Of a DNA stretch of 9,826 bases, positions 1 through 7,325 are shown one piece after another. The position numbers and the translations under genes are program-made. Every line of letters begins with the position of its first letter. The first letter of the stretch is position 1. The notes below the pieces were generated by a model. That model searched no databases. It worked only from the letters and a program-made list of their open reading frames with translations, and was not told the DNA's origin. The stretch spans positions 1-9,826 of the forward strand of contig JAHZHB010000037.1 in NCBI GenBank assembly GCA_019420465.1, given 5' to 3'. Source of the DNA: Lachnospiraceae bacterium (GTDB taxonomy: Bacteria; Bacillota; Clostridia; Lachnospirales; Lachnospiraceae).

Positions 1-207
1 GGGGAAAATCCGGGCAGTGGGGATGGCGGTTGGGGTTGCAAACGATTAAAAGTGCGCTTTTAGCCTGCATGAGATCCAGCACTTACGAAGACTTAGCACG
101 CGAGCCCGCTTCAGCGAGCGTGCTTAGTCGCAGTTAATGCTTAGCTCAGGCAGGCGTTGCACTTGTTTGCAACCCCAACCGCCATCCCCACTGCCCGGAT
201 TTTCCCC
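1..207. repeat. Long fold-back element with perfect 43-bp inverted arms
   Basis: Bases 1-43 are the exact reverse complement of bases 165-207; the match breaks at 44/164. The 121 bp between them also folds back. Bases 63-73 pair with 145-155 (10 of 11), bases 90-101 pair with 118-129 (11 of 12), and the middle part pairs loosely. The whole element can therefore form one long cruciform or RNA hairpin with its tip near 102-117. No transposase or ORF is associated with it. There is no T-run after the right arm on the plus strand; an A-run follows instead, so it does not look like an ordinary terminator for plus-strand transcripts. It may extend left beyond the window. Plausible identities are a MITE-like or intergenic hairpin repeat, or less likely an invertible segment. 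The structure is seen directly; any function is inference. Confidence 0.85.
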
Positions 208-321
208 GTCCGTCCCGCAAAAAAAATATGAATTTCCCCAACAAAATATTGATTTACCCGCAAAAATAAGGTAAGGTAAAATCAAATGAGCAAAAATCAA
301 ACAAAAAGAAGGGTAAAAACA
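208..321 (+). promoter_or_regulatory. A/T-rich upstream region with candidate promoter of the cell-wall protein gene
   Basis: This stretch between the fold-back element and the first gene is A/T-rich and has an 8-A run at 219-226. A candidate sigma-A promoter is TTTACC at 253-258, an 18-bp spacer, and TAAAAT at 277-282, predicting a start near 289. The short string CCCGCAAAAA occurs twice (214-223 and 257-266), the second copy overlapping the -35 box. A ribosome binding site AGAAGGG (307-313) lies 8 nt before ATG 322. If the promoter is right, the in-frame ATG at 286 would lie upstream of the transcript. The -35 box matches only four of six consensus positions, so this is tentative. Confidence 0.35.
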
Positions 322-2049
322 ATGAAAAAACGACTCACCGCATTCCTGCTGGCCCTTGTCCTGCTCTTTAGCGGCATCCTGCCAGAAGCAGTCACAGCCC
401 CCGTAGGAGGAACAGTCACCGTAGAAGCAGCCACCTATACCTACAATCCACAGGCTGCCATCAACTATGCAGAAACCTACTGGAGTAATTACAACGATTA
501 TTATCCCAATTATAATATCTTCGGCGGCGACTGCGCCGACTTCGTATCCCAGAGCCTCCATGCCGGCGGCCTGCAGATGAACGCCAACTGGTATCACGCT
601 CCGGCCGATATCGTACGAAACATCAGCTGGACATATGCCTCCAGCCTGAAAAGCTATCTGGAAAAATACTGCGGTAAAGCCGTTACTATCTACAAAGATT
701 CTTCCAAAAGTACCGGCTATTGCGACAGCAAGAAAAACGAAGTAGATCCAAAGACTACGATCCACCCTGGCGATGCCGTATTTTATTACTGGAAAGGCGC
801 CAGCCGCTACGGCCACGCAGCGATCTGCGTCGGCTACGACAGCAAAGGTGAACCCATCGTCAATGCCCACAACGGTGACAGACATCATTTAAGCTGGACC
901 CTGGGTGCCTATAAAAACGCGGACCACTGGTGCGTCATCCAGATCAACGGCACACAGGACAACAGCGCCTTAAAACCGGTTCCGAACGATGCCGTATCCT
1001 ACACAGGCGAGCTCTGGAAGATCGGTGGTGCCAACCTCTTTATGTACGAGGAGCCTTCCGAAAGTGCAGCCAAATTAAAAACAGCATCCGGCAGCGACTA
1101 CAAAGCGATCCGTTACGTCCCCGTAGCCGTTTCCGAAAAAACGACCGTAGGAAACACCCTCTGGGGAAAGATCACCTACAACCGCCGTTCCGGCTGGACG
1201 ATCTTAAAAACGAGCACAAAGACCTATGCGAAAAAGCTGTCTGACGGTACCGGCGCTGTCGTAGATCCGACACCGGCACCAACGCCGACAGAGAGCAAAC
1301 TGACCGGTATCTCCCTGAGCGAGACCAATGTCATGCTGGCCCGGAACGCCACCACAAAGCTCAGCGTAAAGACCTTCAAACCGTCCAATGCGACCAACAA
1401 GGGTATCACATGGACAAGCTCCAACGCAGCCGTAGCTACTGTAGATGCTTCCGGTACCGTCCGTGGTCTGAAAACGGGCAGTGCGACGATTACAGCCACA
1501 GCACAGGATGGCAGCGGTGTCAGAGCTGTCTGCAAGGTGACAGTGGCTTCAAAGCTCTATAAGATCACAGCATCCAGCGTAAAGCTCAGAAAGACAGCCA
1601 GCACCTCGGCAAAGAGACTGACTACGATCAAGAAAAACAAAGTTATTACAGTGACAGCATTCAAAGTTTCCGGTAACAAACAGTGGGGTAAGACAACCTA
1701 CAATAAAAAGACCGGCTGGGTACTGCTCAAAAACGGTAAGACCTATGCCAAGCAGGTGTCTTCCGCAAGAAATACCAATACGAATGCAGCCAAAAAGATC
1801 ACAAAGATCACACTGAACAAAAAAAGCGCAACGATCAAACGCAAAAAGACAGTGAAATTATCTGTTAAGAAATATAAACCGAGCAAACCGTCCGTAACCG
1901 GCGTAACATGGACAAGCTCCAAAAGAAGTATCGCCAAAGTATCCACCTCCGGCAAGGTTACCGGACTGAAAAAGGGTACCGTAACGATCACGGCAAAGGC
2001 AAAGGATGGCAGCGGTGTAAAAGCTACCTGTAAGATAAAAGTTAAATAA
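322..2049 (+). CDS. Secreted amidase-like cell-wall protein with two SH3-Big_2 modules
   Basis: This is a 575-residue exported protein. A signal peptide (MKKR, then hydrophobic residues 6-20) has possible cleavage after VTA (26) or VEA (36). Residues 38-210 resemble the putative amidase domain family (Amidase_6), a papain-like cysteine hydrolase fold. The motif GGDCADFVSQ puts the likely nucleophile at Cys71, and GHAAI gives the likely His165. Then follow an SH3-like segment (about 225-305), a Pro/Thr linker (about 314-324), a Big_2 Ig-like domain (326-408), a second SH3-like segment (410-478) and a second Big_2 domain (491-575). There is no LPXTG anchor; the very lysine-rich C-terminus could hold it to the anionic wall (inference). 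ATG 322 is chosen over the in-frame ATG at 286 because it gives a standard signal peptide and a well-spaced ribosome binding site. An intrinsic terminator follows, so it is probably monocistronic. The substrate is unknown; peptidoglycan peptide or amide bonds are likely. Confidence 0.85.
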   Translation: MKKRLTAFLLALVLLFSGILPEAVTAPVGGTVTVEAATYTYNPQAAINYAETYWSNYNDYYPNYNIFGGDCADFVSQSLHAGGLQMNANWYHAPADIVRNISWTYASSLKSYLEKYCGKAVTIYKDSSKSTGYCDSKKNEVDPKTTIHPGDAVFYYWKGASRYGHAAICVGYDSKGEPIVNAHNGDRHHLSWTLGAYKNADHWCVIQINGTQDNSALKPVPNDAVSYTGELWKIGGANLFMYEEPSESAAKLKTASGSDYKAIRYVPVAVSEKTTVGNTLWGKITYNRRSGWTILKTSTKTYAKKLSDGTGAVVDPTPAPTPTESKLTGISLSETNVMLARNATTKLSVKTFKPSNATNKGITWTSSNAAVATVDASGTVRGLKTGSATITATAQDGSGVRAVCKVTVASKLYKITASSVKLRKTASTSAKRLTTIKKNKVITVTAFKVSGNKQWGKTTYNKKTGWVLLKNGKTYAKQVSSARNTNTNAAKKITKITLNKKSATIKRKKTVKLSVKKYKPSKPSVTGVTWTSSKRSIAKVSTSGKVTGLKKGTVTITAKAKDGSGVKATCKIKVK

Positions 2050-2063
2050 CCATACATACTATA

Positions 2064-2105
2064 CTGCGAGCCACCCGCTCTGTACGGGTGGTCCGCAGAT
2101 TTTTT
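2064..2105 (+). terminator. Intrinsic terminator after the cell-wall protein gene
   Basis: CTGCGAGCCACCCG (2064-2077) pairs with CGGGTGGTCCGCAG (2085-2098) around a 7-nt loop, giving a 7-bp GC-rich inner stem, a 2-nt internal mismatch and a 5-bp outer stem. A run of six T's (2100-2105) follows. The arrangement is a classic Rho-independent terminator, 14 nt after the stop codon. It ends only 17 nt before the ATG of the next gene, leaving no room for a promoter between them. Confidence 0.9.
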
Positions 2106-2122
2106 ACGAGAAAGGAAATACT

Positions 2123-4045
2123 ATGGCAAAGAGTGTCAAATATGATGCCAGCAGCATTGCCGTCCTCGAAGGACTGGAGGCTGTGCGAAAAAGACCTGGA
2201 ATGTATATCGGCAGTACTTCCAGAAAGGGTCTGAACCATCTGATCTATGAGATCGTGGATAATGCGGTAGATGAACATCTGGCAGGCTTCTGCGACCAGA
2301 TCTGGATCACATTAAATAAGGATGGTTCCTGTACTGTAAAAGATAACGGACGTGGTATCCCGGTAGGAATGCATGCCAAGGGTGTTCCGGCAGCACGTCT
2401 TGTCTTTACCACACTGCATGCAGGTGGTAAATTTGATGATTCGGTATACAAGACCAGTGGTGGTCTGCACGGTGTAGGCTCTTCAGTAGTCAATGCGCTG
2501 TCTGAATGGATGGATGTAAAGATCGCCAGAGAAGGGTATGTACATCATGACCGCTATGAGCGCGGTGAAGTGGCCCTTGAGCTGGTGGACGGCCTGCTGC
2601 CAAAGCTTGGCCGTACAAAGGAGACGGGTACGACGATCAGTTTCCTGCCGGATCCGGAGATCTTTGACCGTACGGACTTTTCAGCTACAGAGGTCAAGAG
2701 CCGTATGCATGAGACGGCTTATCTGAATCCGAAGCTGACGATCCACTTTGAGGATGACAGAAAAGATACTCCGGACATCGTGGAATTTCATGAGCCGGAC
2801 GGTATCATCGGTTTTGTAAAAGAGCTGGATCAGAATAAGGAAACAGTGATCGAGCCGGTATATTTCAAGGGTGAGGCCGATGGCGTGACTGTGGAATGTG
2901 CATTCCAGTATGTCAATGAATTCCATGAAAACGTCCTTGGCTTCTGTAACAATATCTATAATGCCGAGGGCGGTACACATCTGACCGGTTTTAAGACGAC
3001 GTTTACGACGATCATGAACACGTATGCCAGGGAACTCGGTATCCTAAAGGAAAAGGATTCGAATTTTACCGGTGCGGATATCCGAAACGGTATGACGGCT
3101 GTGATCTCGATCAAGCATCCGGCACCGCGTTTTGAGGGACAGACAAAGACAAAGCTGGACAATCAGGATGCGGCCAAAGCCACAGGTAAGGTGACCGCAG
3201 AGCAGGTGCAGCTGTATTTTGACCGCAATCTGGAACAGTTAAAGCAGGTACTGTCCTGTGCAGAGCGTTCGGCAAAGATCCGTAAAACAGAAGAACGTGC
3301 CAAGACCAATCTGCTGACAAAGCAGAAATATTCGTTCGATTCCAACGGTAAACTGGCCAACTGTGAGAAAAAGGATCCTTCGCTGTGTGAGATCTTTATT
3401 GTCGAGGGTGATTCCGCCGGTGGCTCTGCCAAGACAGCCAGAGACCGTGCCTATCAGGCTATCCTGCCGATCCGTGGCAAGATCCTGAATGTGGAAAAGG
3501 CTTCTATAGATAAAGTACTGGCCAATGCAGAGATCAAATCGATGATCAATGCGTTTGGCTGTGGATTTTCTGAGGGATACGGAAACGATTTTGATATCAC
3601 AAAGCTCAGATATAACAAGATCATCATCATGGCCGATGCCGATGTCGATGGTGCCCATATTTCCACACTGCTTCTGACGCTGTTTTACCGGTTTATGCCG
3701 GAGCTGATCTATGAGGGCCATGTGTATATCGCGATGCCGCCTTTATACAAGGCGATTCCTTCCCGTGGTGAAGAGGAGTATCTGTATGACGACAAGGCAC
3801 TGGAAAAATACAGAAAGCGCCACACCGGACCGTTTACCCTGCAGCGGTATAAAGGTCTGGGTGAGATGGATGCCCAGCAGCTGTGGGAGACGACGCTGGA
3901 TCCGAAGACACGCCGCTTAAAACAGGTGGAGATCGAGGATGCGCGCCTGGCTTCGGAGGTTACGGAGATCCTTATGGGTACGGACGTACCGCCGCGTAAG
4001 GCGTTTATCTATGAGCATGCGCGTGATGCGCAGCTGGATATTTAG
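2123..4045 (+). CDS. parE: Type IIA DNA topoisomerase subunit B (topoisomerase IV ParE or second GyrB)
   Basis: This is the ATPase and TOPRIM subunit of a type IIA topoisomerase, which pairs with the A subunit encoded next to change DNA linking number or decatenate chromosomes. At 640 residues it is full length. The GHKL ATPase shows EIVDNAVDE (Glu43, Asn47), DNGRGIP (74-80) and the GGLHGVGS lid (113-120). QTKTK (340-344) supplies the transducer-domain lysine. The TOPRIM domain shows EGDSAGGSA (from Glu428) and the metal-binding DADVD (505-509). RYKGLGEMD lies near 575-583. AAAGGA (2111-2116) is the ribosome binding site, 6 nt before ATG. The A-subunit gene starts 13 nt after the stop. The missing GyrA box in the partner favours ParE, but RGKILNVEKA (451-460) and DADVDGAH resemble Gram-positive GyrB more than ParE. 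The family call is near certain; the paralogue call is not. Confidence 0.95.
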   Translation: MAKSVKYDASSIAVLEGLEAVRKRPGMYIGSTSRKGLNHLIYEIVDNAVDEHLAGFCDQIWITLNKDGSCTVKDNGRGIPVGMHAKGVPAARLVFTTLHAGGKFDDSVYKTSGGLHGVGSSVVNALSEWMDVKIAREGYVHHDRYERGEVALELVDGLLPKLGRTKETGTTISFLPDPEIFDRTDFSATEVKSRMHETAYLNPKLTIHFEDDRKDTPDIVEFHEPDGIIGFVKELDQNKETVIEPVYFKGEADGVTVECAFQYVNEFHENVLGFCNNIYNAEGGTHLTGFKTTFTTIMNTYARELGILKEKDSNFTGADIRNGMTAVISIKHPAPRFEGQTKTKLDNQDAAKATGKVTAEQVQLYFDRNLEQLKQVLSCAERSAKIRKTEERAKTNLLTKQKYSFDSNGKLANCEKKDPSLCEIFIVEGDSAGGSAKTARDRAYQAILPIRGKILNVEKASIDKVLANAEIKSMINAFGCGFSEGYGNDFDITKLRYNKIIIMADADVDGAHISTLLLTLFYRFMPELIYEGHVYIAMPPLYKAIPSRGEEEYLYDDKALEKYRKRHTGPFTLQRYKGLGEMDAQQLWETTLDPKTRRLKQVEIEDARLASEVTEILMGTDVPPRKAFIYEHARDAQLDI

Positions 4046-4052
4046 GAGGTGA
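4045..4052 (+). promoter_or_regulatory. Strong ribosome binding site overlapping the parE stop
   Basis: GGAGGTGA is a near-complete anti-Shine-Dalgarno match beginning on the last base of the parE stop codon and ending 6 nt before ATG 4059. It fixes the parC start and suggests translational coupling of the two subunits, which is sensible for an A2B2 enzyme. Confidence 0.85.
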
Positions 4053-4058
4053 GTCACG

Positions 4059-6305
4059 ATGAATGGTACAGAAGAGATGATCATTAAAACAGAATACTCA
4101 GATGTCATGCAGAAATCCTATATCGATTATGCGATGAGCGTTATCGTTTCCCGTGCACTTCCTGATGTCCGTGACGGATTAAAACCGGTACAGAGACGTA
4201 CGCTGTACGATATGTATGAGCTGGGGATCCGTTACGACAGACCGTACAGAAAATGTGCGAGGATCGTCGGTGATACGATGGGTAAATATCATCCGCACGG
4301 AGATTCTTCGATTTATGATGCGCTGGTTGTCATGGCGCAGGATTTTAAAAAGGGTATGCCGCTGGTGGACGGTCACGGTAACTTCGGTTCGATCGAGGGT
4401 GACAGTGCCGCTGCCATGCGTTATACCGAGGCCCGTCTGCAAAAGCTGACCCAGGAGGTCTATCTGGCGGATCTGGACAAGCAGATCGTGGATTTTATGC
4501 CAAACTTTGATGAGACGGAGAAAGAGCCGGAAGTACTGCCGGTGCGTATCCCGAACTTCCTGATCAATGGCGCGGATGGTATTGCTGTCGGTATGGTAAC
4601 GAGCGTGCCGCCGCACAATCTGGGCGAGGTGATCGATGCGGTCGAAGCGTATATGGCCAATCACGATATCACGACCGAAGAGCTGATGCAGTATGTGAAA
4701 GGTCCGGATTTTCCGACCGGCGGTATCGTGATCAATCAGGATGATCTGTTATCCATCTATGAGACCGGCATGGGCAAGATCCATCTGCGCGGCAAGGTGG
4801 ATATCGAGAAAGGCAAAAACGGTAAAATAAATATCGTGATCTCCGAGATCCCGTATACGATGATCGGGGCCAATATCGGTAAATTTTTAAATGACGTAGC
4901 TTCTCTTGTAGAGTCACGAAAGGCATCGGAGATCACAGATATTTCCAACCAGTCTTCCAAAGAGGGCATCCGTATCGTGCTGGAGCTGAAAAAAGGGGCA
5001 GATGCACAGAATCTGATCAACATGCTCTATAAGAAGACACATCTGGAGGATACCTTTGGTGTCAATATGCTGGCTGTTGTGGACGGACGTCCGGAAACGC
5101 TGGGACTGAAAAAGATCATCGAGCATCATGTGGATTTCCGTTTCGAACTGGCGACCAGAAAGTATAAGACGCTGCTGGCAAAAGAGCGGGAAAAGAGGGA
5201 GATACAGGAAGGTCTGATCAAGGCCTGTGATGTGATCGATCTGATCATTGAGATCCTTCGTGGCAGCCGCAGCCAGAAACAGGCAAAGGACTGCCTGATC
5301 AATGGCAATACAGAAGGCATCGTTTTCAAGTCGAAAGCCAGCGAAAAGAAAGCAAAGGCACTGTGTTTTACCGAGCGGCAGGCAACGGCTATTCTGGAAA
5401 TGCGTCTGTACAAGCTGATCGGTCTGGAGATCGATGCGCTGCTGGATGAGCACAAAAAGACCGTGGCCAATATCACCCGGTATGAGGATATTCTGGAAAA
5501 TTATGATTCCATGGCACAGGTGATCCGTGAGGATCTGGAAGAGATCCGTAAGGAATATGCGGTAGAAAGAAAGACAAAGCTTGAAAATGCCAAGGCCGTC
5601 GTCTTTGAAGAGAAAAAGATCGAGGAGACAGACGTATGTGTTATGATGGACCGCTTTGGCTATGCCCGTTGTGTGGATCTTTCGGTATACGAGAGAAACC
5701 AGGAGGCAGCCGCCGCAGAGAGCCGCTACATCATCACCTGCAAAAATACTGACAAGCTCTGTCTGTTTACCGATAAGGGCAATATGTATCAGGTGAAGGT
5801 ACTGGATCTGCCGTACGGCAAATTCCGTGACAAGGCGATTCCAATCGATAATTTCTGTAATTATTCCAGCTCCACGGAACGGATGCTCTATGTGGAGTCT
5901 CTGGAAAATATAAAGAGCCAGAAGCTGATGTTTGTAACCAAAACGGCGATGTGCAAGATCGTGAGCGGTATGGATTTTGCGATCAATAAAAAGGCCAGTC
6001 TGTCAACAAAGCTTGGCGAGGGCGATGCACTGGTACTGGTCGGCAATGCTTCTGTGATGGAACATCTGGTGCTGCAGACCAGACAGGGCTATTTCCTCAG
6101 AATGCTGCTTACGGATGTGCCGGAGAAAAAGAAAGCGGCACTCGGTGTGCGCGGTATGCGCCTTGGCGCCGGTGATGAGCTGGAAAATGCCTATCTTCTG
6201 GCTGCGCGTGAAGAATATACGATCGATGTGCAGGAGAAAAAGCTGACATTAAACAAGCTGAAGCTGGCCAAACGTGATGGCAAGGGAACAAAAGTCAGAC
6301 TTTAA
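4059..6305 (+). CDS. parC: Type IIA DNA topoisomerase subunit A (topoisomerase IV ParC-like)
   Basis: This is the DNA breakage-reunion subunit of the enzyme encoded with the upstream B subunit. It has 748 residues, shorter than typical GyrA. The N-terminal part carries SYIDYAMSVIV, the winged-helix HPHGDSSIYDALV and AAAMRYTEARL with catalytic Arg121-Tyr122. GIAVGM gives the DNA-intercalating Ile175. The tower and coiled-coil region runs to about 520. The C-terminal beta-pinwheel (about 523-748) appears to have about five blades. The blade-1 position where gyrase carries its GyrA box reads NQEAAAAES (547-555), so DNA wrapping and negative supercoiling are not expected there. The quinolone-determining positions Ser83 and Asp87 (E. 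coli GyrA numbering, which coincides here) are the unmutated residues. A lipoprotein amidase gene follows after 18 nt with no terminator. Topoisomerase IV is the best call; a diverged second gyrase is the alternative. Confidence 0.93.
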   Translation: MNGTEEMIIKTEYSDVMQKSYIDYAMSVIVSRALPDVRDGLKPVQRRTLYDMYELGIRYDRPYRKCARIVGDTMGKYHPHGDSSIYDALVVMAQDFKKGMPLVDGHGNFGSIEGDSAAAMRYTEARLQKLTQEVYLADLDKQIVDFMPNFDETEKEPEVLPVRIPNFLINGADGIAVGMVTSVPPHNLGEVIDAVEAYMANHDITTEELMQYVKGPDFPTGGIVINQDDLLSIYETGMGKIHLRGKVDIEKGKNGKINIVISEIPYTMIGANIGKFLNDVASLVESRKASEITDISNQSSKEGIRIVLELKKGADAQNLINMLYKKTHLEDTFGVNMLAVVDGRPETLGLKKIIEHHVDFRFELATRKYKTLLAKEREKREIQEGLIKACDVIDLIIEILRGSRSQKQAKDCLINGNTEGIVFKSKASEKKAKALCFTERQATAILEMRLYKLIGLEIDALLDEHKKTVANITRYEDILENYDSMAQVIREDLEEIRKEYAVERKTKLENAKAVVFEEKKIEETDVCVMMDRFGYARCVDLSVYERNQEAAAAESRYIITCKNTDKLCLFTDKGNMYQVKVLDLPYGKFRDKAIPIDNFCNYSSSTERMLYVESLENIKSQKLMFVTKTAMCKIVSGMDFAINKKASLSTKLGEGDALVLVGNASVMEHLVLQTRQGYFLRMLLTDVPEKKKAALGVRGMRLGAGDELENAYLLAAREEYTIDVQEKKLTLNKLKLAKRDGKGTKVRL

Positions 6306-6323
6306 AACAGGGAGTTGAGCAGA

Positions 6324-7211
6324 ATGAAAAAAAGTATCATTGCCGCAGGCCTGTGTCTTTTACTGCTTGCGGGATGCGGCAGTCAGAAGGCTGCAGAGAC
6401 AGAAAGTGCTTCAAAGATTTCCGCTTCTTCAGAGATGGCAGACAGTGCAGTTTCTGAAAGCGGGACTTCCTCTGCTGTAAAGGAGAGCTCAGACGATGTG
6501 CTGCCGGCGCAGAGTATCAGCAGTGAAGTATCAGAAACACCGGAAAGTAAAGGGCTGATCGTGATCGATCCCGGTCATCAGGCAAAGGGCAATGCCGAAA
6601 AAGAGCCGGTGGGTCCGGGAGCCAGTGAAAAAAAGAAAAAGGTTTCGAGCGGGACACGCGGTACGACGACAAAGCTGTATGAGTATGAGCTGAACCTGCA
6701 GGTATCGTTAAAGCTTCGGGATGAGCTGGAGCAGAGGGGCTATGAGGTCGTGATGACAAGAGAAACCCACGACGTCGATATTTCCAATTCGGAAAGAGCG
6801 GCTGTGGCCAATGATCTGCATGCGGATGCCTTTGTACGTATCCATGCCAATGGTTCGGAAAACCAAAAGACCAACGGAGCGATGACGATCTGCCAGACGA
6901 AATCCAACAAATATAATGGCGATATCTACACAGAGTGCAAGGCGCTGTCCACCGATATCATTGATGCCCTGTGTGAGGCTACCGGAGCCAAAAACAACGG
7001 TGTCTGGGAGACGGACACCATGTCCGGGATCAACTGGTCAAGTGTGCCGGTAACGATCGTGGAGATGGGATATATGACAAATCCCAAAGAGGACAAGGCG
7101 ATGGCTACGGACGAATATCAGGAAAAGATCGTACAGGGAATCGCCAACGGTATCGACATTTTTATGGAAAATACAGGGGAAAATGAAGAAAAACCCTTGA
7201 AATCCGAATAA
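6324..7211 (+). CDS. Lipoprotein N-acetylmuramoyl-L-alanine amidase (Amidase_3)
   Basis: This zinc amidase cuts the bond between N-acetylmuramic acid and L-alanine of peptidoglycan, acting outside the membrane as a lipoprotein. It has 295 residues. A short signal ends in the lipobox LLAGC (lipidated Cys18). A Ser/Glu-rich, probably disordered linker (20-76) follows, then an Amidase_3 domain (78-281). The expected zinc ligands and catalytic residue are visible: His85 in VIDPGH, Glu120 in YEYELNL, His174 in RIHANGS and Glu247 in VEMGYMTN. ATG 6324 is preferred because GGGAG (6310-6314) lies 9 nt upstream; an in-frame TTG at 6315 would overlap that site. The gene follows parC by 18 nt with no terminator, so it is probably co-transcribed with the topoisomerase genes. 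The promoter of the next operon overlaps its last codons. It may act in cell separation or wall turnover (inference). Confidence 0.93.
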   Translation: MKKSIIAAGLCLLLLAGCGSQKAAETESASKISASSEMADSAVSESGTSSAVKESSDDVLPAQSISSEVSETPESKGLIVIDPGHQAKGNAEKEPVGPGASEKKKKVSSGTRGTTTKLYEYELNLQVSLKLRDELEQRGYEVVMTRETHDVDISNSERAAVANDLHADAFVRIHANGSENQKTNGAMTICQTKSNKYNGDIYTECKALSTDIIDALCEATGAKNNGVWETDTMSGINWSSVPVTIVEMGYMTNPKEDKAMATDEYQEKIVQGIANGIDIFMENTGENEEKPLKSE

Positions 7212-7225
7212 AGGGATGCTATACT
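7197..7225 (+). promoter_or_regulatory. Sigma-A promoter of the rimP-nusA-infB operon
   Basis: The -35 box TTGAAA (7197-7202) is separated by exactly 17 bp from the -10 box TATACT (7220-7225). The -10 box is preceded by TGC, an extended -10 element. The boxes match the consensus at five of six positions each. The predicted start is around 7232. The -35 box lies in the last coding codons of the amidase gene and its stop codon falls in the spacer, so the two transcription units abut. This is the strongest promoter visible in the window. Confidence 0.8.
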
Positions 7226-7250
7226 TACAAAGAATTAAATAACATGAGAC

Positions 7251-7284
7251 TAGATGAGAGTGGACTTCGGTTCACTCTCATTTA
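7251..7284 (+). promoter_or_regulatory. Leader hairpin with cUUCGg tetraloop (attenuator or weak terminator)
   Basis: Bases 7251-7265 pair with 7270-7284 as a continuous 15-bp stem with two G-U pairs, closed by C-TTCG-G, the canonical extra-stable tetraloop. It begins about 20 nt after the predicted start of the rimP transcript. Only a short, broken T-run follows (three T's, the first two or three inside the stem), so it is a poor standalone terminator. It may end upstream read-through, act as an attenuator, or protect the 5' end of the mRNA. Confidence 0.65.
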
Positions 7285-7290
7285 TGTAAT

Positions 7291-7306
7291 AGGGGAGAAA
7301 TCCTCT
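7291..7306 (+). promoter_or_regulatory. Second leader hairpin with GNRA tetraloop
   Basis: AGGGGA (7291-7296) pairs with TCCTCT (7301-7306), with one G-U pair, around the loop GAAA, a GNRA tetraloop. It lies 6 nt after the UUCG hairpin and 19 nt before the rimP ribosome binding site. Its GGGGA arm resembles a Shine-Dalgarno sequence but is followed by no start codon. It may be part of a structured 5' leader. Confidence 0.5.
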
Positions 7307-7325
7307 GTTGCACAAAGCGTTGGAT

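Noticed and set aside
1..207. Fold-back assembly artefact at a contig end
   Set aside because: An artefactual fold-back would be identical right up to the tip. Here only the outer 43 bp are identical and the inner dyad is imperfect with indels, so a biological origin is more likely.
1..207. Ordinary Rho-independent terminator
   Set aside because: The plus strand has no T-run after the right arm, and the loop region is far too long. The minus-strand exit lies outside the window.
286..321. In-frame ATG at 286 as the start of the first gene
   Set aside because: It would add 12 polar and basic residues before a standard signal peptide, and lies just upstream of the predicted transcription start. 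It does have AAGG 9 nt upstream, so it is not fully excluded.
124..888. Minus-strand ORF of 254 codons running from the first gene into the fold-back element
   Set aside because: It is antisense to a clear amidase domain, has no recognisable domain or ribosome binding site, and its end reads through the inverted-repeat arm. Open frames opposite this GC-balanced coding DNA are common throughout the window.
2037..2065. Promoter for parE with -10 TATACT at 2060-2065
   Set aside because: No acceptable -35 is found at 16-18 bp spacing and there is no extended TG, so I did not annotate it as a feature.
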